Assembly: GCF_035994185.1 (NCBI RefSeq)
Contig: NZ_CP108538.1
Coordinates: 4,565,501-4,629,500 of the forward strand
From: Streptomyces sp. NBC_01217
GTDB lineage: Bacteria > Actinomycetota > Actinomycetes > Streptomycetales > Streptomycetaceae
DNA: 64,000 nucleotides
Direction of reading: 5' to 3'
The first letter of the stretch is position 1. Every line of letters begins with the position of its first letter. Made by a program: the position numbers and the translations under genes. The notes beneath the pieces were generated by a model, which did not search any database, was not told the DNA's origin, and saw only the letters and a list, made by a program, of their open reading frames with translations. Shown piece by piece: positions 52,429-61,221 of the stretch.

Positions 52429-52881
52429 TCAGAGCGTGAGCTTGAAGCCCACATGGCTGGCGGTGAAACCGAGCCGCTCGTAGAAGCGATGGGCATCGGT
52501 CCGGGTTGCATCGGACGTCAACTGGATCAACTGGCAGTCATGGCGCCGGGATTCATCCACGGCCCATTCGATCAGCCGCGTGCCGAGACCGCTTCCGCGC
52601 TCCTCGGCATGGACGCGGACGCCCTCGATGACCGAGCGGGTCGAGCCGCGTCGGGAGAGCCCGGGGACGACCGTCAGCTGCAGGGTTCCGACGACGCGGC
52701 CCGCACGCACGGCGACGACCAGGTGCTGGTTCGGGTCTTTTGTCAGCCGCCGGAATGCGGTGCCGTACGGGGTGAGGTCGTCCGGCGACTCACGCTGTGC
52801 ACCCAGCGGATCGTCGGCGAGCATGGCCACGATCGCGGGAATGTCGGTGAGGGCCGCGGGGCGTATCTCCAGATCGCTCAT
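52429..52881 (-). CDS. GNAT-family N-acetyltransferase
   Basis: This 150-residue acetyltransferase starts at ATG 52881 (MSDLEIRPAALTDIPAIVAML). Its acetyl-CoA signature is EERGSGLGTRLIEWAVDE, followed by the YERLGF motif near the end. The substrate is unknown. It lies between the winged-helix gene (28 bp away) and the marR gene on the same strand. Confidence 0.87.
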   Translation of the reverse strand: MSDLEIRPAALTDIPAIVAMLADDPLGAQRESPDDLTPYGTAFRRLTKDPNQHLVVAVRAGRVVGTLQLTVVPGLSRRGSTRSVIEGVRVHAEERGSGLGTRLIEWAVDESRRHDCQLIQLTSDATRTDAHRFYERLGFTASHVGFKLTL

Positions 52882-52964
52882 GGCCGGCAGACTACGCAGA
52901 TCGGGCGCACGGTGCGGGGAATCCCCGGCCCGCCCCGGGGCGCTCGCAGCGGCTGCCTGGCTGC

Positions 52965-53432
52965 TCATGCGACCGGTACGGGGGCCTTCAGCGCTTCGAC
53001 CGCCCTGACGAGCGGGGCCAGCTCGGGATTCCTGGCGGCTTCGTCGAGTGCGGCGCGCAGGGCGGTGTCATTGGTCGGCCGGGCCTCGGAGAGCAGGGCG
53101 AGGCCGGCATCGGTGACATCGGTGTAGATGCCGCGGCGATCGGTGTCGCAGAGATACCGGGTCAGCAGTCCGCGGTCCTCAAGGCGGGTGACCAGGCGGG
53201 TGGTGGCGCTCTGGCTGAGCACGACGGCGTCCGCGACCTGCTTCATCTGGAGATGGCCGCCGGGGCCGTTGTGCTGCCGGCTCAGGACATCGAGCAGGGA
53301 GTACTCCCGCACGCTGAGCCCGTGCCCGGTCTGCAGCGCCCGCTCGATACGGGCCTCGATCTTCCCGTGGAGCAGGGAGAGCGCGCACCAGCTCTGGGAG
53401 AGGGCGGTCAGTGCGGGGTCTGTCGCTGTCAT
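52965..53432 (-). CDS. MarR-family transcriptional regulator
   Basis: This 155-residue winged-helix regulator has the MarR core: GLSVREYSLLDVLS, LQMKQVADAVVLSQSATTRLVTRLEDRGLL (recognition helix SQSATTRLVTRLE), and the wing CDTDRRGIYTDVTDAG. ATG 53432 is the start. It is divergent from an MFS gene. The shared region contains a perfect palindrome, CTATTGCAATAG, a likely operator, so it probably represses the transporter. Confidence 0.9.
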   Translation of the reverse strand: MTATDPALTALSQSWCALSLLHGKIEARIERALQTGHGLSVREYSLLDVLSRQHNGPGGHLQMKQVADAVVLSQSATTRLVTRLEDRGLLTRYLCDTDRRGIYTDVTDAGLALLSEARPTNDTALRAALDEAARNPELAPLVRAVEALKAPVPVA

Positions 53433-53478
53433 CGGGTCTCTCCTCCGTGTCGGAGCTGCTTGCGTCCAGGATAGGCGA

Positions 53479-53526
53479 CTATTGCAATAGCCCGCGCTTG
53501 CAATTAATCGGCGTCTGCAATTATTG
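53479..53526. promoter_or_regulatory. MarR-type operator region with TTGCAA palindromes
   Basis: CTATTGCAATAG (53479-53490) is a perfect 12-bp palindrome. TTGCAATTAAT (from 53498) and CTGCAATTATTG (53515-53526) repeat its TGCAAT core. Spacing is about 18-19 bp. The position between marR and the MFS gene fits repressor control of both. Confidence 0.7.
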
Positions 53527-53573
53527 TGGACGCTCGTAAGGCGCAGACGCAATCTTCAGGGAAGGTGAAACCC

Positions 53574-54785
53574 ATGCCGCTCGCGCTCCTCGCCCTCGCC
53601 ATTGGGGCTTTCGGTATCGGAACCACCGAGTTCGTGATCATGGGGCTGCTCCCCGAGGTTGCCGCGGACTTCCAGGTGTCGATCCCGACCGCAGGATTCC
53701 TTGTCACGGGATACGCCCTCGGCGTCGTCCTCGGCGCTCCGCTGATGACGGTCCTCGGCACCCGGGTCACCCGCAAGCGCATGCTGATGCTGCTGATGGG
53801 GCTGTTCGTCGTGGGCAACGTCGTCTCCGCCGTCGCCCCGGTCTTCGGCGTGATGCTCGCCGGACGGGTGATCGCCTCACTCGCCCACGGTGCCTTCTTC
53901 GGCATCGGATCGGTCGTCGCGGCCGATCTGGTCGCCCCGCAGAAGAAGGCCGGAGCGATCGCCATGATGTTCACGGGCCTCACCGTCGCCAATGTCGTCG
54001 GCGTACCGCTGGGCACTTACATCGGACAGAGCGTCGGCTGGCGGACCACGTTCTTCGTCGTCGCCGCGCTCGGTGTCATCGGCCTTCTCGGCGTGGCCAG
54101 GCTCGTCCCCGAGCAGCCCCGGCCCGAGGGAGTACGGCTCCGCCACGAGCTGGCGGCGTTCCGCAATGTGCAGGTCCTGCTCGCCATGGCGATGACCGTG
54201 CTCGGCTTCGGCGGAGTCTTCGCCGCGATCACCTACATCACCCCGATGATGACCGAGATCGCCGGATACTCCGCGTCCTCCGTCACCTGGCTACTGGTCC
54301 TCTTCGGACTGGGCATGGTGGGCGGCAACCTGCTCGGCGGCAAGTTCGCCGACCGCCATCTGATGCCGATGCTGTACGTGTCGCTGGGCGCTCTCGCCGT
54401 GGTCCTGTCCCTGTTCACGCTGACCGCCCACAACAAGATCGCGGCAGCCGTCACCATCGTGCTGATCGGGGCACTGGGCTTCGCCACCGTGCCGCCGCTG
54501 CAGAAGCGGGTGCTCGACCAGGCATCCGGTGCTCCGACCCTCGCCTCCGCCGTCAACATCGGTGCCTTCAACCTCGGCAACGCGCTGTCGGCATGGCTCG
54601 GTGGCCTCGTCATCGCGGCCGGGCTTGGCTACACCGCGCCCAACTGGGTCGGCGCCGTTCTGGCCGCCTCCGCCCTGGTCCTCGCGGTGGTCTCCGGCGT
54701 TCTGGAACGTCGCACGGTCACCGGGGGCCGACTTGTCGCCCAGCACAGCCCCGAACCGGCCGCGACCCCTGCGGCCCAGCGCTGA
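53574..54785 (+). CDS. MFS transporter (arabinose-efflux/AraJ-like)
   Basis: This 403-residue efflux-type transporter has 12 predicted helices. The N-terminus MPLALLALAIGAFGIGTTEFVIMGLLP is characteristic of the AraJ/DHA1 branch, with motif-A-like loop residues GTRVTRKRMLML and motif C GRVIASLAHGAFFGIG. ATG 53574 follows GGGAAGG. It is regulated, by inference, from the divergent marR gene. A GlcG/HbpS-like gene follows 97 bp later on the same strand. Confidence 0.88.
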   Translation: MPLALLALAIGAFGIGTTEFVIMGLLPEVAADFQVSIPTAGFLVTGYALGVVLGAPLMTVLGTRVTRKRMLMLLMGLFVVGNVVSAVAPVFGVMLAGRVIASLAHGAFFGIGSVVAADLVAPQKKAGAIAMMFTGLTVANVVGVPLGTYIGQSVGWRTTFFVVAALGVIGLLGVARLVPEQPRPEGVRLRHELAAFRNVQVLLAMAMTVLGFGGVFAAITYITPMMTEIAGYSASSVTWLLVLFGLGMVGGNLLGGKFADRHLMPMLYVSLGALAVVLSLFTLTAHNKIAAAVTIVLIGALGFATVPPLQKRVLDQASGAPTLASAVNIGAFNLGNALSAWLGGLVIAAGLGYTAPNWVGAVLAASALVLAVVSGVLERRTVTGGRLVAQHSPEPAATPAAQR

Positions 54786-54881
54786 CCCTCTGACACACCA
54801 CCCCCCCTGACGCACCGTCGCCTCACACACCATCCCCATTCCCTCTCACACAGCACAACATCGAACCAAGGAGTCATTTCC

Positions 54882-55313
54882 ATGAGCACCAGCACCAGCA
54901 CCGTTGCCGTCGCCCCGCTGACCACCCAGGACGCCGAGGCGCTCATCGAGTCGGCCCGCAGTGCCGCTGAAGCCGCCGGTGTCGCCGTTGCCGTCACGAT
55001 CCTCGACGCGGGCGGGCACCTGCTGGCCTTCCGGCGGGACGACCGGGCCGTCCTCATCGCCGGCGAGACCAGCACCCGCAAGGCGTACACAGCCCTTCAG
55101 CTCAACGCCCCCACCGCCGACCTCGTCGACGCGGTCCAGCCGGGCGGGCTCTTCCACACGCTGCCGACCGCCCTCGACCGACCGCTGCTCTTCATCGCCG
55201 GTGGTGTCCCGGTCCACCGCGACGGCCGGCTCATCGGCGCCATCGGCGTCGGCGGAGGCGCCCCCGACCAGGACCACGGCTTCGCGACGACCGCTGTGAA
55301 GGCTCTCGCCTGA
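54882..55313 (+). CDS. GlcG/HbpS-like heme-binding-fold protein
   Basis: This 143-residue protein is of the GlcG/HbpS (DUF336) family, seen in AVTILDAGGHLLAFRRDDRAVLIAGETSTRKAYTAL (only the motif ILDAGGHLLAFRR is quoted as diagnostic) and FIAGGVPVHRDGRLIGAIGVGG. Some Streptomyces members bind heme and sense redox stress, while many others have no known role. There is no signal peptide here, so it is probably cytoplasmic. It may be cotranscribed with the MFS gene. Confidence 0.85.
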   Translation: MSTSTSTVAVAPLTTQDAEALIESARSAAEAAGVAVAVTILDAGGHLLAFRRDDRAVLIAGETSTRKAYTALQLNAPTADLVDAVQPGGLFHTLPTALDRPLLFIAGGVPVHRDGRLIGAIGVGGGAPDQDHGFATTAVKALA

Positions 55314-55359
55314 CGCTCATGACCGGGCCAGGGCCGATGTCGGTTCGAGGCCGCGCGAG

Positions 55360-56247
55360 TCAGCCCGTCGCTACGGTCAATGGAGCGTAGCGACGGGTCC
55401 AGTCGCCCGGCAGGTCCGGGGTCCCGTACGTCATCACAGTGGTCACCGAGCCGGCCTGCAGACCGCACTCCTTGAGCCAACTGAGCAGCTCCTCATGGCG
55501 CGCATCGATGTCCGCGCGCAGGGGAAGATCCGTCGCCTCCGCGAGCGAGGCGACGAGCGCCTGCGCCGTGGCGGTGTCGGGCGCGATCAGCGGGCCGACC
55601 ACATGTGTGCGGGCGCTCGGCCAGGTCGCCGCGTATCCGACGAGCTTTCCGCCGTCCTCCGCGACCCGTATGTGGTCGGCGTACGCGGGCAGCCGGGCGA
55701 GCACATGCGTCCGGTCGGTGCCGAAGACATCCGAGTCCAGCCGGACCAAGGCCTGCAGGTCCTCCGCCGTGGCCGGACGGACAGTTGTAGCCGGACGGAC
55801 CACCGCGGCGGACGCCCCGTCGCCGGTCGGCCGGAAGAATCCGGTGACCCGCTGGGCACGGCCCACGGCCGCGAAACCGAGCTGTTCGTAGAGCGGCTGC
55901 CCCGCAGCTGTCGCATACAGACTGAGGGGCGTGTCTCCGGCCCCGTCGATTGAATGGCGCATCAGGCGACGTGCGACCCCCTGGCGCGCATAGCGCTCGG
56001 CGACGAGCAGCATGCCGATGGCAGCCAGTCGCGGGCCGTAGGAGGTCACCACACAGGCGGCCATCAGTCCCTTGCCCCCGGGATCGTCGATGCCGTAGCC
56101 GGTTCCTGCGGCGAGGAGCAGACCCCACCTGTGCTCATCGCGTGGCCATCCGCGGTCTTCGCAGAGATCGGCACAGGCGACCAGGTCACCCAGGACGAGA
56201 CGCCGGATGGGCAATTCGGCGAGCGGACGGGGCAATGGGGTGGGCAT
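55360..56247 (-). CDS. GNAT-family N-acetyltransferase with two domains
   Basis: This 295-residue protein carries an N-terminal GNAT domain (IRRLVLGDLVACADLCEDRGWP, LLVAERYARQGVARRLMRHSI, LYEQLGFAAVG). A C-terminal half related to the YitH/HsdE type acetyltransferase domain includes GWTRRY-like WTRRYAPLTVA at the end. The substrate is unknown. Its start lies 5 bp after the stop of the upstream small membrane gene, so the two are probably cotranscribed. Confidence 0.85.
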   Translation of the reverse strand: MPTPLPRPLAELPIRRLVLGDLVACADLCEDRGWPRDEHRWGLLLAAGTGYGIDDPGGKGLMAACVVTSYGPRLAAIGMLLVAERYARQGVARRLMRHSIDGAGDTPLSLYATAAGQPLYEQLGFAAVGRAQRVTGFFRPTGDGASAAVVRPATTVRPATAEDLQALVRLDSDVFGTDRTHVLARLPAYADHIRVAEDGGKLVGYAATWPSARTHVVGPLIAPDTATAQALVASLAEATDLPLRADIDARHEELLSWLKECGLQAGSVTTVMTYGTPDLPGDWTRRYAPLTVATG

Positions 56248-56252
56248 GAGGG

Positions 56253-56789
56253 TCAGGCTGTCCGACGCGGTGATCGCTCGTCCACTCTTTTACCGGCTCC
56301 GGCCAGGGTGCGCAGCCGTTGGCCGCGCCGGGTCAGCCCCCAGGGCTTCAGCACCGATATCGCGGTGATGAACAGATACGTTGCCGTCGCCACCGACGGA
56401 GCGACCACCAGGTCGATATCGACGGAGCCGCGCATTGCCGCCTCGTTGATGCCGGGGCGCAACGAGAAGATCGACAGTGCCGCGGTGATCAGGGTGAGCC
56501 AGAACTTCGTCCAGACCCACCGGTGCCGGGCCAGTCCCCAAGGTGTACCGAGAGCCAGAACGAGCCCGCTGAGCAGGGAGAACAGAGCGACCGGGACGAT
56601 CAGCCAGTCTCCGAAGATCTTCATGGCGCGGGTGGCGGCGTGTGCGGTGGCGGGGTCACCGGTGAGGAAGGCCGTGACTCCGAGCGTCAGCAGTCCGATG
56701 GTCAGCCCCAGCCAGCTCACGGATACCGAGACATGTGCGACGAGGAGGCTGCGGCGAGCGGAGCGTTTGAGTGGTTTCACGTGAAACAC
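56253..56789 (-). CDS. Integral membrane protein whose start overlaps parS
   Basis: This is a 178-residue membrane protein with four hydrophobic segments (LLVAHVSVSVSWLGLTIGLL, LIVPVALFSLLSGLVLAL, FWLTLITAALSIFSL, ATATYLFITAISVLK). The GTG start at 56789 falls in a parS so that the protein would begin M-F-H-V-K-P; the internal GTG at 56780 is an alternative start. No family with a known role is recognised. It precedes the GNAT gene. Confidence 0.75.
   Translation of the reverse strand: MFHVKPLKRSARRSLLVAHVSVSVSWLGLTIGLLTLGVTAFLTGDPATAHAATRAMKIFGDWLIVPVALFSLLSGLVLALGTPWGLARHRWVWTKFWLTLITAALSIFSLRPGINEAAMRGSVDIDLVVAPSVATATYLFITAISVLKPWGLTRRGQRLRTLAGAGKRVDERSPRRTA
56774..56787. promoter_or_regulatory. 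parS: parS site at a gene start
   Basis: A perfect GTTTCACGTGAAAC covers the first codons of the minus-strand membrane-protein gene, so ParB binding could overlap its translation-start region. Confidence 0.95.
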
Positions 56790-57121
56790 GGTGCCCGGAA
56801 CGCAGGCGGTCGGGCGTCTGACAGCGGGAGTAACCGCGCGTACTCGCCCGGGCGTACGGCCGCCGTTCCTCTGCGGCCTTCTCGTATCGCTAGTTGAAGG
56901 AGAGCCGGCGCGTACACCGCCCCACCGATGCGGATATGGGCGGCTGCCATGGATTCACGGCTCGGCCATGGGACAAGGGAGCGTATCGGTAAAACCTGTT
57001 CGGATACCCGGACTTCCGGCTATTTATCCGGTCTGCATTCGCGGCGAGGCATGCTGGGACACGGCCCGCGGGCCGTGTGAGTGCGCAAGGCGACCAGAAG
57101 ACGTTCTAGGCGAGGCACAGC
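56790..57121. other. Gene-free stretch before the flavohemoprotein gene
   Basis: This is a 332-bp interval between divergent genes. I see only a 20-bp palindrome (57059-57078, ACACGGCCCG core) about 45 bp before the flavohemoprotein ATG, which may be an operator or hairpin. No RNA gene is recognised. Confidence 0.5.
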
Positions 57122-58303
57122 ATGGATGCTCCGGCCACCGGGTGGACCGAAGACGGAACGGGCGGATCTCCCGACGCGACCCTGATCCACCGCACCCTGG
57201 CCGAGATCTCGCCCGTCGCGGATCAGGCGACCTCGTACTTCTACGCCCTGCTCTTCATCCGGCACCCTGATCTGCGCGCGTTGTTTCCGGTCGCGATGGA
57301 TCATCAGCGCGACCGCCTTCTCCGCGCGATCCTCACCGCGGCCGACCGGCTGGACGACCCCGGGGCGCTGTCCGACCACCTCGGAGAACTGGGCCGGGGA
57401 CACCGCAAGTACGGCACGCTCTCCGCGCACTATCCCGCGGTCGGCGAGGCGCTCCTCGGGGCGCTGAGCCGATATGCGATCACCACCTGGGACGCGGAGA
57501 CCGAAGCGGCGTGGGTCCGTGCCTACACCGCGATCTCGCAGATCATGATCGATGCGGCCGCCGAGGACGAGCAGCGGGCTCCGGCCTGGTGGCATGCCGA
57601 GGTGGTCTCCCACGACCTCAGGACCCGCGACATAGCGGTCCTCACGGTCCGCCCCGACCAGGCCTATCCCTTCCTCGCAGGCCAGTACGTGACGATGGAG
57701 ACGCCGTGGTGGCCCCGCATCTGGCGGCACTATTCCTTCGCCTCGGCGCCCCGTCCCGACGGTCTGCTCACCTTCCACATCAAGGCGGTACCGGCCGGCT
57801 GGGTCTCCAATGCCCTGGTGCACCGGGCCCGGCCCGGCGACATCCTGCGCCTCGGCCCGCCCGCGGGCTCGATGACGGTCGACCACTCCACCCACAACGG
57901 TCTGCTCTGCCTGGGCGGCGGCACGGGCATCGCGCCCATCAAGGCGCTCGTCGAGGACGTGGCGGAGCACGGCGACCGGCGTCCCGTGGAGGTCTTCTAC
58001 GGGGCACACAGCGACCGAGATCTGTACGACATCGACACGATGATGCGGCTCCAGAAGACCTATCCCTGGCTCGCGGTGCGGCCGGTGGTCTCCACCGGCC
58101 CGGGGACGGGGTCGGGCGGTCTGAAGGGACCGTTGCCCGAGGCCGTGCGCCGGTGCGGCCCATGGCACGAGTACGACGCCTATCTCTCGGGCCCGCCCGG
58201 CATGATCCGCAGCAGCGTGGACGTGCTCAGGGGCATCGGCATGCCGGCCGAGCGCATCCGGCACGACTCCGTCGAGGAACTGGCGGGCATCGCCCCCGCC
58301 TGA
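57122..58303 (+). CDS. Flavohemoprotein-like globin-reductase
   Basis: This 393-residue protein fuses a globin domain (1-140) to a ferredoxin-NADP reductase-like module. The globin part has TSYFYALLFIRHPDLRALFP and the likely proximal His in LGRGHRKYG. The flavin site is WRHYSFAS (RxYS) and the NAD(P) site LLCLGGGTGIAPIKALV, with YLSGPPGMIRSS at the C-terminus. Flavohemoproteins oxidise nitric oxide to nitrate. Here the globin is divergent, so NO dioxygenase activity is probable but not certain. Confidence 0.88.
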   Translation: MDAPATGWTEDGTGGSPDATLIHRTLAEISPVADQATSYFYALLFIRHPDLRALFPVAMDHQRDRLLRAILTAADRLDDPGALSDHLGELGRGHRKYGTLSAHYPAVGEALLGALSRYAITTWDAETEAAWVRAYTAISQIMIDAAAEDEQRAPAWWHAEVVSHDLRTRDIAVLTVRPDQAYPFLAGQYVTMETPWWPRIWRHYSFASAPRPDGLLTFHIKAVPAGWVSNALVHRARPGDILRLGPPAGSMTVDHSTHNGLLCLGGGTGIAPIKALVEDVAEHGDRRPVEVFYGAHSDRDLYDIDTMMRLQKTYPWLAVRPVVSTGPGTGSGGLKGPLPEAVRRCGPWHEYDAYLSGPPGMIRSSVDVLRGIGMPAERIRHDSVEELAGIAPA

Positions 58304-58386
58304 CCGCCGGCGCCCGAACCGGGCAGCGGCGGCCCCCGCCGCGCACCGGCCGGAAGAGCGGGCAGGAAAGAAACAGCGGCAGCCGG

Positions 58387-58866
58387 TCAGCCCAGATCGG
58401 GCGCGTGCATCGCCCGTACGCCCTCGATATTGCCGTCCAGGTAGTGCCGCAGCGACAGCGGTACGAGATGAACGGCGGCGATCCCCATCCGGCTGAACGG
58501 CACCCGTACGACGTCGTACTCCCCGCAGGGGTCCTCGATCTCGGGGCCGTGGCGACGGGACAGGTCCATCGACTCAAGACGGCAGACGAAGAAGTGCTGG
58601 ACTTTGACGCCCTTCACTCCACCGCCCTCGATGTGCTCCACGGTGTCGACGAAACAGGGAACCACATCGGTGATCTTGGCGCCGAGTTCCTCGTCCACCT
58701 CGCGGTGCAGGGCGTCGACGACGGTTGCGTCCTCGGGCTCGACCCCGCCACCGGGGGTGAGCCAGTACGGATCCACCCCGGGCTTGGTGCGCTTGATGAG
58801 GACGAGGTCGTTGCCGTCGAGGAGGATGGCGCGTGCGGTGCGCTTGACCACAGGACGTTCGGTCAT
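58387..58866 (-). CDS. NUDIX hydrolase
   Basis: This 159-residue pyrophosphohydrolase has the NUDIX box GGGVEPEDATVVDALHREVDEELG, with the catalytic glutamates of REVDEEL; the quoted core is HREVDEELGAK. It starts at ATG 58866 (MTERPVVKRTARAILLDG). The substrate, a nucleoside-diphosphate derivative, is unknown. It sits between a flavohemoprotein (convergent) and a LysR gene. Confidence 0.88.
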   Translation of the reverse strand: MTERPVVKRTARAILLDGNDLVLIKRTKPGVDPYWLTPGGGVEPEDATVVDALHREVDEELGAKITDVVPCFVDTVEHIEGGGVKGVKVQHFFVCRLESMDLSRRHGPEIEDPCGEYDVVRVPFSRMGIAAVHLVPLSLRHYLDGNIEGVRAMHAPDLG

Positions 58867-58929
58867 GGCAAGAGAGTGGCCCACGGAACCGGTTCTGAAA
58901 CACCGGACCCGCGCCGGACCGCCCAGCGC

Positions 58930-59826
58930 TCACCAGTCGGCGGCGGCGCGCAGCAGCCACTCGTGCGCTCGCGCGATGTGCGGCAGCGCGAGCGTGCCGG
59001 TCCGTACTGCCAGGAAGTAGGTGCGCAGCGGAGGCACGGGAGGGTCAAGGAGCGCCACCACCTCGCCCCGCTCCAGCGCTCCCTCGCACAGATAACGCGG
59101 CAGTACGGTGAGTCCGGCGCCCGCCGCCGTGCACTCCAGGACCGCCCGGAGATCCGGCGCGATGACGGCCCCCGCAGCGGCGGGCCGGCTGTCGAAGACG
59201 GCGGCCCAGTAGCGGGAGACGAGCGGCAGGCTCTCGTGCACCTCCACGACCGGCATCTGGTCCAGCACCGCGGGTCCTTTGTGCCGCAAGGTCCCGGGCC
59301 CGAGGCGCCCGGCCCAGCGCGGCGCGGCGATCAGTACGTGCTCCTCGTCGCAGAGCGGAGTCGCGGTGAGCAGTCCACCGCGCGGTCGGGCCGTCGCAAT
59401 GGCCAGATCTTGGTGACCGGCGGCCAGCCCCTCCAGTGTCTCATCGGCGCCGGTGAAGAACGAGCTGCGCAGAGCCAGGCCCTGGGCGATGAGAGGGGTG
59501 AGCGCCGGCAGGGCGCGTATCGACGTGAACTCGGGCGGCCCGGCCAGGTGCAGCGTCCGTACGCCAGACTCCTCGTCGAGCTCGGTCTCGGCGATCTCGA
59601 TCAGTGCGTCCAGATGGGGCGCCGCCCGGTGCGCGAGCTCGTCGCCGATCGTTGTCGGGGTCACGCCGCGGGCCCTGCGCAGGAAGAGCGGGCGGCCCAG
59701 TTGCCGCTCCAGGGTGCGGATCTGCGAGGTGACCGCGGGCTGGGAGAGGCCGAGCAGGGCGGCGGCCCTGGTGAAGGAACCGGCCCGGTGCACCGTGACG
59801 AATGTGCGCAGCAGGGCCAGGTCCAT
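58930..59826 (-). CDS. LysR-family transcriptional regulator
   Basis: This 298-residue regulator begins with the LysR winged helix MDLALLRTFVTVHRAGSFTRAA, then LGLSQPAVTSQIRTLERQLG (recognition helix), followed by a periplasmic-binding-like effector domain (HLAGPPEFTSIRALPALTP). ATG 59826 follows a GGAGGGGG. Its targets are unknown: the right-hand neighbour is not divergent, so a distant or self target is likely. Confidence 0.9.
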   Translation of the reverse strand: MDLALLRTFVTVHRAGSFTRAAALLGLSQPAVTSQIRTLERQLGRPLFLRRARGVTPTTIGDELAHRAAPHLDALIEIAETELDEESGVRTLHLAGPPEFTSIRALPALTPLIAQGLALRSSFFTGADETLEGLAAGHQDLAIATARPRGGLLTATPLCDEEHVLIAAPRWAGRLGPGTLRHKGPAVLDQMPVVEVHESLPLVSRYWAAVFDSRPAAAGAVIAPDLRAVLECTAAGAGLTVLPRYLCEGALERGEVVALLDPPVPPLRTYFLAVRTGTLALPHIARAHEWLLRAAADW

Positions 59827-59966
59827 GTTCCCGCCCCCTCCCACCCTCGCGACGCTTGGGACCCGTACAACTATAAATATGTCGATAGGTCGCTGTCGCT
59901 ACTGTGATTGGACACTGACTGAGAGTCAATTAGCCTTGTTCAGGCGGTTCTTCATATGGGGAACCG

Positions 59967-60005
59967 GGACGGTCCGAGCCATGAGGGGGGAGGCTCGGGC
60001 CGTCC
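59967..60005 (-). terminator. Terminator of the cystathionine gamma-lyase gene
   Basis: A near-perfect 14-bp stem (59967-59980 with 59992-60005; one mismatched pair) closes an 11-base loop. It lies 18 bp past the stop of the minus-strand gene at 60024. Confidence 0.75.
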
Positions 60006-60023
60006 GTACCGGCGGTCTGCGGC

Positions 60024-61154
60024 TCAGCTCTCGCTCATCGCCGCGTCCAGTGCCCGCTCCACGTCGGCCACCAGGTCGTCCGGGTTCTCGGCGCCGACCG
60101 AGAAGCGAATGAAGCCCTCGGGTACGGCGTCACCGCCCCAGCGTGCCCGCCGCTCGGCGGTGGAGCGCACGCCGCCGAAGCTCGTCGCGTCGTCGACCAG
60201 CCGCAGTTCGGTCAGGAAGCGCTCGGCCCGCTCGCGGTCGGGCAGTACGAACGACACCACGGAGCCGAAGCGCCGCATCTGGCGCACGGCGTTCGGATAC
60301 GAAGGGTCGGTGGGCAGGCCGGGGTATCGCAGCCCGGTCACCTCCTGGCGCTTGCCCAGTGCCTCGGCCAGGGTCAGGGCGGTGGCGCACTGGCGGTCGA
60401 TCCGCAGCTCCAGCGTGGCCAGCGAACGGTGCGCGAGCCAGGCCTCCATCGGCCCCGGAATCGCACCGACGACCTTGCGCCAGCGCCGTACCCCCGCGGC
60501 CAGTTCGGGATCGCGGCAGGTCACATGGCCGAGCAGAATGTCTCCGTGTCCGGTCAGGCCCTTGGTGTCGCTGGCCACCGAGAAGTCGGCCCCCAGTTCC
60601 AGCGGGCGCTGGCCGAGCGGTGTGGCGAGGGTGTTGTCGACGGCCACCAGCGTGCCTGCCGCGTGTGCGGCCCCGACGAGTCGGCGCACGTCGCAGACAT
60701 CGAGCCCAGGATTGGACGGGCTCTCGATCCACAGCAGCTTGGCGCCGTCGAGGACCGCCAACTGGGCATCGCCGCCGGTCGGCGCGGTCCGCACCTCGAC
60801 GCCGTACGCCTCCAGCTGCTCACGCACCAGCGGCAGCGCCTGATAGCCGTCGTCGGGCAGCACGATCACATCGCCGGTACGCGCCTGGGACAGCAGCACG
60901 GCCGAGATCGCCGCCATTCCGGAGGCGAAGACGGTGGTCTCGACCGGCTCCCCCGGCGCCTCCAGCTCGCCGATGGCGCGTTCCAGATGCGTCCATGTCG
61001 GATTGGTGTCCCGGCCGTAGGTGTACGGACCGGCCGGTTCACCGGAGAGATGGAAGTGCGCTGCGAAGACCGGCCCGGGCAGGGTGGGCTCGAACTGCTC
61101 CGGTTCGGGCAGCCCGGCCCGTACCGCCCGGGTTCCGTCACCCATGGTGCTCAT
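60024..61154 (-). CDS. Cystathionine gamma-lyase/synthase-like PLP enzyme
   Basis: This 376-residue PLP enzyme of the Cys/Met metabolism family cleaves or makes cystathionine or related thioethers. PLP-binding landmarks are TTVFASGMAAISAVLLS, WIESPSNPGLDVCD, and SDTKGLTGH with the Schiff-base Lys198. The C-terminus has RWGGDAVPEGFIRFSVGAENPDDLVAD, typical of the family. Gamma-lyase rather than gamma-synthase is chosen from annotation custom for this length and context, not from decisive residues. Confidence 0.88.
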   Translation of the reverse strand: MSTMGDGTRAVRAGLPEPEQFEPTLPGPVFAAHFHLSGEPAGPYTYGRDTNPTWTHLERAIGELEAPGEPVETTVFASGMAAISAVLLSQARTGDVIVLPDDGYQALPLVREQLEAYGVEVRTAPTGGDAQLAVLDGAKLLWIESPSNPGLDVCDVRRLVGAAHAAGTLVAVDNTLATPLGQRPLELGADFSVASDTKGLTGHGDILLGHVTCRDPELAAGVRRWRKVVGAIPGPMEAWLAHRSLATLELRIDRQCATALTLAEALGKRQEVTGLRYPGLPTDPSYPNAVRQMRRFGSVVSFVLPDRERAERFLTELRLVDDATSFGGVRSTAERRARWGGDAVPEGFIRFSVGAENPDDLVADVERALDAAMSES

Positions 61155-61221
61155 ACCGCTTCCTCACTTCTCTCCCCGGTGTGCCACCGGTCCTGCCTGC
61201 ACTGTTTCAGTAGGTGTCGGG

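Noticed and set aside
57511..59907. Roughly 800-codon open frame across flavohemoprotein, NUDIX and LysR genes
   Set aside because: It crosses three well-supported genes on both strands and encodes low-complexity Arg/Gly/Pro protein; it is a GC artefact.
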